Below are positions 54,578 to 64,000 of a stretch of 64,000 bases of DNA, piece after piece. The position numbers and the translations under genes were made by a program. The number at the start of each line of letters is the position of its first letter. The stretch's first letter is position 1. Below the pieces are notes generated by a model. The model made no database searches, had not been told where the DNA came from, and saw nothing but the letters and a program-made list of their open reading frames with translations. Origin of the DNA: Lithodes maja (taxonomy: Eukaryota; Arthropoda; Malacostraca; Decapoda; Lithodidae); contig JBAKBP010007131.1 of NCBI GenBank assembly GCA_037953745.1, forward strand, positions 1 through 64,000. The letters are read 5' to 3'.

Positions 54578-55918
54578 ATGGACCGTATTGACCTCGTCTG
54601 CAGGCTGATGCAACAGCATATGAACCAGCTGGTACATGTCCATCAGTACCTCGTTGATAGACGAAGACGAAGACGGCTGAGGAGGAGGGCGGTCCGGAAC
54701 ATATGGGTGCGTGACTGGATACGCAGGAGACCTGAGCTTGGCCTGTATGATCGTCTCATGGTGGAGCTCCGTAATGAAGATCCAAGGGCCTTCCACAATT
54801 TCATGAGAATGCCACCTGCCATGTTCGATGAAGTTGTGCAGAGACTGACACCAGCCCTTACCAAGACGACCACCAACTGCCGAGCACCCCTTGATCCAGG
54901 CCTGAAGGTTGCCCTCACCCTGAGGCACCTTGCCTCTGGCGCCAAGTACCGTGAGATGCAGTATGGCTGGAGGGTGCCTCACAACACCATCAGTATAGTG
55001 GTGCGCGAGGTGTGTGAGGCCATCGTCGACGAGTACCGTGAGGAGCTGCTCAAGCCACCACAGACCGCTGCAGATTGGTGTCAGATCACCGGTAATTGGA
55101 TGAATAGGTGGAACTTTCCACATGTCATCGGTGCAATAGACGGCAAGCACATTGCCTGTAAAGCTCCTGCCAACACTGGTTCCGACTACTACAACTACAA
55201 GGGATTCTTTAGTGTCATCCTCCTGGCAGTCGTCACATTTGACTACAAGTTCCTCTGGATAGACGTCAGCGGCAAGGGTTCAACGTCTGATGCCCACATT
55301 TACAATGCAAGTGCTTTGAGAGAGGCTCTCCAGAGGAACGACATTATTGGATTCCCACAGCCTGATCCTCTCCCAGGTGACACTGAGGATGTCCCTTATT
55401 TTCTGGTGGGAGATGATGCTTTCGCACTCCGGACCTACATGATGAAGCCGTACGGTAACAGGGACATGACCAGGAAGCAGAGGATCTTCAACTATAGACT
55501 CTCGCGAGTCAGAAGGGTGGTGGAGAATTCGTTTGGCATACTTGCGAATCGCTTTCAAGTTCTCCTGACGACCATGTTGCATGAAGCTGACACTGTGAGG
55601 CTCCTGGTCAAGGCATGTGTACTCCTCCACAACCTTATGAGGTTGCGTTACCCGGTGATGCAGAACCGTCTGGTGGATGTGGAGCGTCCAAATGGCTCCT
55701 TATATACCCGTGGTGGGGGCGTGGTACACACGCGCAGTACCCGTGATAGCCCGCGAAACGGCCGCCCTGCACACGTGGACCAGCCGTGCTGTACACGTGA
55801 TCACCCGTGGGTCAGGCGTGATGCAGCCGCGGTTACCCGCCGCTGCCTGTCACCACGTGGAGATTTTCCCGCGCTTACCCGCGCTCCAGTCGCGCTTCAC
55901 CAGCGGTCAGGACGCTGA
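54578..55918 (+). CDS. HARBI1-like transposase (DDE_Tnp_4), 446 aa
   Basis: Start chosen at ATG 54578; an in-frame GTG at 54572 is not a likely eukaryotic start. A basic N-terminal stretch (RRRRRRLRRRAVR) is followed by MPPAMFDEVVQRL and a helix-turn-helix-like region (LRHLASGAKYREMQYGWRVPHNTIS). The catalytic residues appear as Asp188 (GAIDGKHI), Asp238 (GSTSDAHIYN) and Glu316 (RRVVENSFGIL). FLVGDDAFALRTYMMKPY is typical of the family. The last 60 residues read into the subterminal repeats and look unconserved. The frame is intact, so the enzyme may be active, cutting the GCCCGG ends in the nucleus. Confidence 0.93.
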   Translation: MDRIDLVCRLMQQHMNQLVHVHQYLVDRRRRRRLRRRAVRNIWVRDWIRRRPELGLYDRLMVELRNEDPRAFHNFMRMPPAMFDEVVQRLTPALTKTTTNCRAPLDPGLKVALTLRHLASGAKYREMQYGWRVPHNTISIVVREVCEAIVDEYREELLKPPQTAADWCQITGNWMNRWNFPHVIGAIDGKHIACKAPANTGSDYYNYKGFFSVILLAVVTFDYKFLWIDVSGKGSTSDAHIYNASALREALQRNDIIGFPQPDPLPGDTEDVPYFLVGDDAFALRTYMMKPYGNRDMTRKQRIFNYRLSRVRRVVENSFGILANRFQVLLTTMLHEADTVRLLVKACVLLHNLMRLRYPVMQNRLVDVERPNGSLYTRGGGVVHTRSTRDSPRNGRPAHVDQPCCTRDHPWVRRDAAAVTRRCLSPRGDFPALTRAPVALHQRSGR

Positions 55919-56063
55919 ACAGGCGCCGGCGTCTGTTCAGCGGACATACCACGGGTAACCACGTGTTAGCCAATTTTTCACATTTTCCACCGCGTGTTAC
56001 AGCGGCTAAAAATTTCGGGGAAATTTACTCGCGCTGCAGACGCTAAAGGCAGTGTGACCGGGC

Positions 56064-56306
56064 CAGGTGCAATCACCACGGCCAATCTGGGGATCCGCCG
56101 TTATTGAGCTCGTCCTGGAATCTTTACGTTTCTGAATCTTACGATTCTATACAGGCACTAGCTCAGAGAAGAGTGTTGAGAGGGGAGAAGGGGTGTTGGA
56201 GAGAGAGGAACGTGTTGGAGTGGCTTTGTTACGTGTGTTTAGTCTGTATACGTCGTCAGGATGCCCCCTGACTGTGTGCAAGCATGTGAAACATGCTAGG
56301 ATGTAC
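56064..56306. other. no recognised feature
   Basis: Short stretch between Harbinger and a tRNA-like repeat. Confidence 0.4.
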
Positions 56307-56402
56307 TACCACACCCACTAAATGTCCGCCGTGGCGGGGATTCGAACCCGGGTCTTGCAGATTCACACGCGAGCGTGTTCACCACTCGACCACCACAGCT
56401 CT
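56307..56402 (-). mobile_element. tRNA-like sequence, probable SINE head
   Basis: On the minus strand TGGTGGTCGAGTGG (box A) and GGGTTCGAATCCCCGCC (box B) are present, but no regular 7-nt anticodon loop can be drawn. More likely SINE-derived than a working tRNA gene. Confidence 0.5.
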
Positions 56403-57539
56403 AAAGTGGTTGCGGTGTTGGTGGGGGTATTCGTGGGGGTATTGGTGGTGGAGATAGTGATGGATGTGTTGATGTTGCATGTGGCAGTGGTGTTGTGATG
56501 ATGTCGGTGGTGCTATAAATATGGTTGGAGATTGTATTGAAGAAAGGTGATGCACATTAATGTTGAAGATAATATTTGTATGATGTGTGAGATGATGTTG
56601 GAGACGGTAGCGGAGTGATATGGAGATAATTATAAAAATGCTGTTAGCTCTGCTGGTGATTTTGATGATACTACTAACGGTTAAACGCCGTTATCCATTA
56701 CCATGTTATGGCTCAGACAATTGTTCGTCAGTTCGTCTGTAGTACAATAAAGTCCAGCCATAGCACTACCCCACCATGTCATCACAGTGCCTGATGTTAA
56801 CATAGTGCTGACAGTGCTTCAGTAAGAATCAACAAACTGTCCCTGTTGCACCTACTGTATATACACCACACCAGTATTAACAGCACTACAGCAAAGCGGT
56901 GTCATAGAAAATCTGTTATATTGGAAGACTGTTGGTCCAAACTATCGCCAATCTCCCTCCTTTTAGTCGCCTTGTACAAAACGCAGTAGGGTACATGGGG
57001 CACATTCTTTTACCCTCCACAAAATACAAAGACAGTATTTAGATGGTGTCGGAGATAACGTAAAATATGGCGATGGAGTTGATGCTGTATATAATGCTGA
57101 AGATAAATTTGGAGAAGGGAATGGAAGATGATATATATGCTACTGACGGAGATGGTGATCGATAGTATATGACATCGGGTGCTGGGTGTGATATTAGACA
57201 TGGAAGTTATTTTTTCAGATGGTAAGGAGGAATATTGTAGGAATGCTGTTAAGATGTGATATCGTGTGTGAAGTATTATGGATGACTATGTAGGAGTTGA
57301 TACTGCAGATGATTATTTCGGATATGAGGTTTGCTATGTTGTTGATGATGATGGAGATGATGCAGTAGGATAAAGCGGATTCTTTCGGAGTTTAACATTG
57401 AAGTACAAAATATCACGAATTGAAGTATTTAATAAAATGATTGTATCCTCAATTAAGACGTAATTATAAATGTTTACCTCATAATCATTAACTCTATATA
57501 ATAGACGAAGACATGAAGCAAAGCCTACACAATAATAAG
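56403..57539. other. no gene; cryptically simple GATG/GGTG-rich DNA
   Basis: Diffuse repetition of GATGTTG, GGTGATG and GGAGAT words, no clear unit and no supported gene. Confidence 0.5.
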
Positions 57540-57543
57540 TTAA

Positions 57544-57750
57544 CTCCTTGAGGATTGTGCCGCGTTTTGCCAGATTACTTTGGCTATCATTAGACAATTT
57601 TATACAGATTAGGAATGATTTGTGGGAATAAATATGGCAAAGGCTATCTCATTTAACTCTCTTATTTCCAAATACTCTAGCAAATCTGGACAAAATCATT
57701 TAATAATAGGAAAAAACAGAAACGAGAAGTGACATCGTATTTTGAAAGTG
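57544..57750. mobile_element. TTAA-type MITE, 207-bp family, copy 2
   Basis: Flanked by TTAA (57540-57543, 57751-57754), exactly as long as 11901-12107 and sharing CTCCTT at the left end and ATTAGACAATTTTAT inside. Confidence 0.78.
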
Positions 57751-58132
57751 TTAACTTTCAGAAGATACTAGACTTCAATCAATTTTCGTCACTAAATTTG
57801 CTCATGTGACATCGCCTAAAGACATATGGACAGTACCTGAGATACTGAAAATGAATTGAAAATACTGATGTTAATAAAGGTGGAAGTTAATAAGGAGAAA
57901 GTGATTGCCTGGGTATCGTCGAAGGTAGTGGTGTTGCTGGTGGCTTGGCAATGTCGCCATACGGGAAATGCGGTAGCGATCACGAGTTCTGCCTTTAGGG
58001 AGAGGAGAGGAGAGAGAGAAGAACGAAGAAAAGGGTGGAAACAGGCGAGGACGAGGCCGAAGGTAAGAGGAGAGAATAATAGAGGGGAGAGGACGGGAAA
58101 GGATAGACGATAAGAAGAGATGGAGAGTAGAT

Positions 58133-59463
58133 CTATCTATCTATCTATCACCTGACGCCGTGATCCCCGAAGGGGTTGCCACGAACGAACCGCCCCCATG
58201 CACCTCTGTCCCCAGTCAGTCGACGCCCCTCCTCCCAACCAGCACCGCCTTCATTCATATACTTCCTCACTCCATCCTTCCACCTCTCCCTCGGTGCACC
58301 TCTCCCTCTCTGTCCTTCCACCTCGCTCTCGTACACCCTCTTAGTCAATCTCTCGCTTTCCATACGTTCCATATGGCCGAACCATCTCAAGTTGTTCCTT
58401 TTCACACTTTCCAGCACATCTACCTCCACACCACACCTCCTTCTTACTTCCTCATTCGTCTGTCTATCCCTCCATGTAACTCCGCACGCACTTCTCAAGT
58501 AACTCATTTCCACCGCTCTCACTCTTGGTCTTAGTCTCTTCCTGAACGTCCATGCTTCACTTCCGTAAGTCAGTGTCGGGATTACCACACTGTCATGCAA
58601 GGACTTCTTCACTTCCATACTGACCACTCTATTTCTTGTTACTGCTTTCAACGCTTCTACATCCCTCTTCCCCTGTTGCACCCTCTCCCGCTCTTCTTCA
58701 TCCATAGTCCCATGTTTACTCAACACATTACCCAGCTACTTAACTCCTTCAGACTCATATGACGCAGAGGTTGCCAGATTAGCAATAAGAAATAGAGTTC
58801 TCTCACTCTTATAATTACCTCTCCAAAATTCGTTTTCTGCCCACAACTTACTCAAAGACAACTGCATAGGTTGAAGTAACTAAACTAAAGGTTTCTAAAT
58901 ACCCCTGATGGTAACAAAGACTTTAAAGTATCCCCAATAGGCTCAAAAGTGCGTCATATGTCGGAGAGGGTTAAAAGAGCTGACAATCTCCATAGCCTGA
59001 CCGTTCAACTTCACCTCACACTCTGTGACTTCACCCCTTTCGAATTCCCCGCATTTACCTTCAAATTCCATTTTGCGCACACTGTTCCAAACTCATTTAC
59101 CAGACCCTGCAACTCCCATTCATTATCGCTCATCAAAACTGTATCATCCGCAAACAGCAGTATAGGCAGCTTCCACTCATTTCCCTCCCTTTTTATCGAT
59201 ACACCAACATCCACTGCTCTTCCTAGTATTTCTTTCATGACTCCATCCATATATACAGTAAACAACCACGGGGACATCACACACCCCTGTTTCAACCCAA
59301 CACTCAGGTCAAAGAACTCGCTCTGCTCATTCTCCACACGCCGTCTTTGCACCCTCATACAATGCTCTTCACTGCTTTCAGCAACTTGCCATCTACTCCG
59401 TATATTCTAAGTACTTTCCACATGCCTTCTCTATCCACTCTGTCATAGGCCTTCTCCAAGTCA
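58133..59463 (-). pseudogene. RTE-clade LINE, 5' truncated, with 13-bp target duplication
   Basis: Minus strand, with (TAGA)n tail at 58133-58149. ATGGAGAGTAGAT is repeated at 58120-58132 and 59464-59476. RT parts: LKQGCVMSPWLFTVYMDGVM and FADDTVLMSDNEWE (59358-59011), then after a MITE the C-terminal part (58726-58148). Frame breaks near 59358 and the MITE make it inactive. It is close in sequence to 41791-43247. Confidence 0.92.
58744..58970. mobile_element. TTAA-type MITE, 227 bp, inside the RTE
   Basis: Flanked by TTAA (58740-58743, 58971-58974). Ends CTCCTTCAGACTCATATGACGC and, complemented, CCCTCTCCGACATATGACGC. The uninterrupted RTE at 41791 lacks it. Its left part (TTGCCAGATTAGCAATAAG) resembles 57544-57750. 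Confidence 0.85.
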
Positions 59464-60229
59464 ATGGAGAGTAGATAAGTGAAATAATTGGAGAGGATAA
59501 AGGGGAGAGGACAGTAGAGGAGAGGAAAAGAGACGAGGTGAGAAGGGAAGAGGGAGACCCCCTCCCCAGATATTATTCCTATGAAATATATTGTATATGG
59601 ACATTGATTCTGACAAATATAATAACATACAATGCTGTTAGATACTATATTGTTTAAGAGAGCGTTTGCCTTGGTGTCGTGGAAGACAGTGGCGTTGTTA
59701 TTGACTTAGCAACATTGTGATACGGATAATGTGGTGACAATAGCTATTTCTGCTTCTTGAGAGAAGAGGGAAGAAAAGGAGAATTAATAAAAAAAGTGTG
59801 ATAGGACAAAACAGAGAAGGGGAGAAAATAAAACGAGATGAGAGAAGCGAGCAGGTAATGCTGTTTTGAAAGATAATTGTATAAGGACAATGATACTGCA
59901 GCAACCTTGAAGATGCCGAGGATGATGTTCGAAATATACTCGCCGAAAATATTGTTTCCCTTGGTGTCATCGATAGTAGTGGTGGCGTTATTGGATTGGC
60001 AATATCGTGATGCGAGTAATACTGTGGCGATAGCTGGCTTGCGAGAGAAGAGGAAAAGAGAAGACAAGAGGCGACTTGTGATTAGAAGAGATGAACAGGA
60101 GACAATAATAAAAGAGAGAACAGATCAGGAGGGGAGAGGGTAGGGAGAACATTGGTAAAAGAGAGATGAGGAGCGGAGAAAAGTGCAGATATTATGCTTT
60201 GTAAGATATTAGTATAAGGACAACGATAC

Positions 60230-60600
60230 TTAAGGGGAGATGGGTCGTTTTTCTGGTCCCCTATCTCCCTCGTGTTAAGCCCCTTTTGTGTTGAGATTAT
60301 AAGACGTTCGGCCCAATAGTTTGGCGATTTTAACACCTTTCGCCCCATTTCGTTGTCATTTTATGACCTTTCGTGCCATTTCGGTGTCGATTTTTTTCCT
60401 TACAAGCAATAGCAACCTCGATATTTTAAGAGGAACCGGCCTTCGGCCGCGACATTTTTCTACCGAAAAATTTACAAATTTATCTTGAAGGGGGTCTAGG
60501 GGGTGTTTTTATAAGTTTGATGGAGGTCTAGCGAGTAAGCTAAGAAATATAGGAATACATGAATTCAAAGACCAAAAAAACGGCCCATTTCCATTTAAAA
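60230..60600. other. unassigned insertion in the tandem array
   Basis: Breaks the repeat pattern; contains CCTTTCGCCCCATTTCG and CCTTTCGTGCCATTTCGG about 36 bp apart and GGCCTTCGGCC. No gene or known family seen. Confidence 0.4.
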
Positions 60601-61631
60601 AGAAAACACTCATACAAGATTTAGTGATGTGAGAAATATGACAATAGACTGTGTTTGCCGTGGTGTCGTCGAAGGCAGTGTGTTGATATTGGTTTGCCAA
60701 TACCGTGATGCGGATAATACGGTGGCAATCACAATTTCTGGTTTGGCGAGAGGACAAGAAAGGAGAAGAGAGGAGAGGCGAGAACGAGACCGAGGAGAGA
60801 GAAAATTACAGGAAAAGCAGAGAGGACAGGACAGAGGGGAAGAAGAGACGACGGGGAAAAGAAGTAGGGAGGACAGGAGAAAGAAGAGACGAGAAAAGAA
60901 ACAATACAGAGAGAGGAACCTACAGGAATAGAAGAGAGAACAATACATAACGGGAGCAGAGACGACAGGAGAAGAAAGGAAGGGAGAACAGAACAAAGGA
61001 GAAGATACCGAGCGAAAGAAGTCATTGAGGCTTTGAATGATAAGGCACGGTATATAAACGAAGCTAGAGATAATAGCGATGAACTGAGAACATTGATGAT
61101 TATGGTGATGATGGAGATAGAATAAGGCCAGGATTATAATGTTTACATTGACGTTGTGGAAGACAGAGGTGTTGGGTTGATTTGTTAATACTGTTTAACA
61201 TATTCAGGTATATATTTCGATCACAAGACATGTACAGTACCATTATTATCAACTTAGTACCGTAACTTATATCGGTCACAAGCATACCTAATCATCAACA
61301 TTACAAGTTCTTTACGGTCTTATTACCGTGTGTCAGAGGTATAATACTGCTATGGAACCGTAACACAGAATAAGGTTTTCGACATGAACGTTATTTTACT
61401 GTCCATATTGTCTTTTTTGTTTTTTTTTGTTTTTTTTTTTTTTTTCCAGAGTATGATACGTGTAATGCGGTGGCAATCACAACTTCTGGCCTAGCGAAGA
61501 GTAGGGGAGCGTAAAAGAAAGACGATAGGAGATGGGGAGGAAGGTAAAGAAGGGGAGAGGGTACAATAGGGGGAGAGAAGACAGTAGAGAAAATGGGAAG
61601 AAGAAGATGAAGAGAACAGACATTGATATAT

Positions 61632-62181
61632 GAAGTGTGGCAGAGTGGTCTTGCCACTGGACTGGTAATCCAATGGACCCGGGTTCGAATCCCAATATGT
61701 CAATGGGAAGATATTATTGGGATGGAATTTGTGCTGGACCTAGTTTCAGTGCATTACCACAGCACACCGAAATGCCAAAACAAAATACCATCATTGTTCC
61801 CTGATTATATAGCACTGTATGAATATTGTTCCCTGATTATATAGCACTGTATGAATATTGTTCCCTGATTATATAGCACTGTATGAATATTCCCATATTC
61901 AAAAATATGCTACAGGGGGGCAATGCCTAGTGAGTTAATTGCTCAATAGATGGCGTTCTGAGAGTAAGGGTCCGAGCCTGGGGAGTGAGACTGTGAAGCG
62001 CAGAGGCGAAGCAGCTTCAGAGATGGAGTTGGGTTCGAGCCGTGAATAGGTGCTTGGCATGTCTCACTCCCTAGGCTGAAACAAGACCTCACGGGCCTCA
62101 CCGTGTTCAGCGGTAGAGTGTAAAGGCTATCAGCCTATGCCCAAGAGGGAGTAGTTGGAATATAGAAAAAAAAAAAAAAAA
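61632..62181 (+). mobile_element. tRNA-derived SINE, copy 4
   Basis: Same family as 6187, 11082 and 46511: box A GGCAGAGTGGTC, anticodon loop with GGT, box B GGTTCGAATCC, poly-A to 62181. A 32-bp unit (GTTCCCTGATTATATAGCAC...) is present three times in a row (61796-61891) where other copies have it once. Confidence 0.92.
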
Positions 62182-63065
62182 CGTGAATTGAAGTGGCCGA
62201 AATATATTTTTTGCAGATAACGCTGGAAATATGGTCGTGGATGAGAGAGAACCGTAGAGAAGAGAGGAGGAAGGTGAGAACAAACATTGATATTTTGCAA
62301 GATAATGGAACATGGGCAATGGTAGCGATACTGAACGTGAATCGAAGTGGCCGCGATTGTTTTTTAGCGATAACGCTGGAAAAATGGTCGAGGATAAGGT
62401 TTTCGTTGGTGTCCTCGGTCTTAGTGGCGCTGTTACCTGTTTGGAAACATCGCCATATGGGTATTACGGTGAAGATAGCAAGTTTTGGTCTGGCGAGAGA
62501 AGAGGAGAGGAGTGGAGCGGGGATGAGGGCGAAAGGAAAATAGTATAAACAAAATGCAGAGAACAGGAGGGGAGACAAGAGTAGAGGCAGAACGGGAAGA
62601 GAGAGGGTATTAATGTTTAGAAGATGTTGGTATGTAAACAATTAACTAAGATACCAAATGTGATGCGAGGACTATGACAGGAGATTGTGTTTGCCTTGGT
62701 GTCGTCAAAGGTAGTGACGCTGTAATTGGTTTGACAATGTCATCATACAGGTAATACGGTGATGAAGGCAAGTTCTGGTTTGGCAAGAGGAGAGGAGAGG
62801 AAGGTGGAACGAGAAAAGGATGGCATAGGAACAACATGGAAAGAACAGGAGAGGAAAACAGAGAACAGAGAAGGTATTGATGTTCATAGAAGATATTGGT
62901 ACGGTATATAAACAAAGATGCCGAGTCCAAATGCTAGAGATGTGAGAGGAAATGGTGTTTGCCTTGGTATGAACGAAGGTAGTGGTGTTGTTATTGGATT
63001 GGCAATGTTGTGATGCAGGTAATACGGTGGCGATAGCCAGTCTAGTTTAGCGAAAGGACAGATTA

Positions 63066-63834
63066 TATATACAGTATATAAAAAATATAATAATAATATA
63101 TACAGGGTGTTTTAAAACAACACTGCCACAGTATGACGACCACATTGATAACAATATATAATACACATATTTCTATTTTATTTTTACCAATAATATATTG
63201 TAACAGAGATAAATGGTTATTTAGAAATGTAGCAAAACAGGGTTCTGAGCTCAGCACAAAACATATGATACATAATATGAATGATTACCAAGTAAAAAAG
63301 GTAAAGAGGAGATATCTAATGACCTAATCACATATGAATAATTACAAAATCAAAGTAACATAAAATTGGTAATGATATTGTGCAATTAGAAGAAAACTGC
63401 TAAGTATTATAATCCAAGTAGCGTAAAAAGATATGCACCATTTGTAACGATGACCAAGAGGTAAAATAATGAATCTCAAGTCTGGGTCAGGTATCCGAAC
63501 ACTCCTATAGGTAATTTAATCGTTCGTGAAACTGTTTGAATGGGAAAAAATTGTTCCTGCGCAATTTACTGTTTCAATACAAATACTTCATTACGTTACT
63601 ATTATCACAGAGTACTAACGAAATATGTCTATCAGATTTATGGTTGAATTTTGACGATTTTACGTAGCTGTAGACATACAAGTATACGGTGTTCACTAAT
63701 GAATATTTAAAATCATCTAATGGTACCCAAAACAAACAATTTACGTCACTTGGACTTAACGAGTATAAAATAACAAAGGCAGAGACACACCTAAATAACG
63801 ACAATCCATATTTATGTGATATTATAAGGTAAAT
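63066..63834. other. no recognised feature
   Basis: AT-rich stretch; a short ACAGGGTGTTTTAAAAC at about 63102 could be a transposon end but has no partner in the window. Confidence 0.4.
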
Positions 63835-63945
63835 AAAATCACTTTGACAGAAGAAGATAGCACCATGGCCGAGCAGATGATTAAACACATGAGAAGATTC
63901 GTTATGACTCCAAAGCTTCGAAGAAAAACTCGAACTGGGATGGGA
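63835..63945 (+). other. possible decayed tRNA-like SINE head
   Basis: CACCATGGCCGAGCAGATGATTAA resembles a tRNA D arm and AACTCGAACTGGGAT a weak box B. A 30-codon frame here starts in a good Kozak context but has no known match. Confidence 0.25.
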
Positions 63946-64000
63946 GGCAAGAGGTAGGCTATTTGGGGGGGAGGGGGGACACTAGCCCGTGTTCGGATTA

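Larger units (their letters stand above)
54093..56063 (+). mobile_element. PIF/Harbinger DNA transposon
   Basis: Terminal inverted repeats GCCCGGTCACACTGCC (54093) and its complement at 56048-56063. One transposase ORF. Both subterminal regions (about 54280-54480, 55700-55960) are rich in ACGTG-type repeats, probably transposase binding sites. No three-base target duplication is visible. The Myb-like partner gene of many Harbinger elements is absent. Confidence 0.93.
57880..63065. repeat. degenerate tandem array, units about 260-300 bp
   Basis: A block of about 110 bp (TGTTTGCCTTGGTGTCGTC, TTGGCAAT, ATACGG.GGCGATAGC, CTGG..TGGCGAGAGG) recurs near 57902, 59663, 59962, 60644, 61451 (partial), 62400, 62689 and 62952. 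A purine-rich stretch and then an AGATATTGGTATA-like block usually follow. Neighbouring units are about 263-299 bp apart. An RTE LINE and a SINE interrupt the array. No known family recognised. Confidence 0.7.

Overview
The window is eukaryotic, repeat-dominated genomic DNA with no host protein-coding gene that I can support. The mix of elements (Gmr1-like Ty3/gypsy LTR elements, CR1-, Jockey- and RTE-type LINEs, piggyBac and Harbinger DNA transposons, short TTAA-flanked MITEs, tRNA-derived SINEs, long simple repeats) suggests an invertebrate. An arthropod, perhaps a decapod crustacean, is my best guess, but no host gene fixes the species.

Layout: 1-4744 is the 3' part of an LTR retrotransposon of family A (Gmr1-like, pol catalytic cores deleted). 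4745-12640 holds a hammerhead-like motif, a broken RTE LINE split by a SINE and by a Jockey-type LINE, two TTAA MITEs, a second SINE and a pair of adjacent palindromes.

12641-45650 is one nested stack about 33 kb long. An old TTAA repeat is split by a family B Gmr1-like LTR element (12859-45325, 4-bp target duplication CTCC). Family B is itself interrupted by piggyBac-1 (14398-18148) and a 480-bp TTAA MITE (18180-18659) in its 5' LTR, by a CR1-like LINE in gag (about 19645-31428), by piggyBac-2 with an intact 921-residue transposase (34279-39858) in the integrase region, and by a 5'-truncated RTE LINE (about 41791-43247) before its 3' LTR. The CR1-like LINE is split by a complete family A element (20446-28516) whose two 1843-bp LTRs differ at one position by eye. 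Removing that insertion and one copy of its duplication leaves the LINE frame open.

Family B has pol order protease, integrase, reverse transcriptase, RNase H, which is the Gmr1 arrangement and not the usual Ty3/gypsy one. Family A keeps a complete gag and protease, then a mosaic of integrase, RT and RNase H scraps without either catalytic core, yet the frame is open for 1228 codons. It looks like a non-autonomous partner of a family B-like helper.

45650-64000 contains two more copies of the same SINE, two copies of another tRNA-like repeat, a perfect 37-bp palindrome, a foldback element, long CA, GA and GGT arrays, a PIF/Harbinger element with an intact transposase (54093-56063), an RTE fragment with a 13-bp target duplication, and a degenerate tandem array of roughly 260-300-bp units (about 57.9-63.06 kb) that I could not match to a known family.
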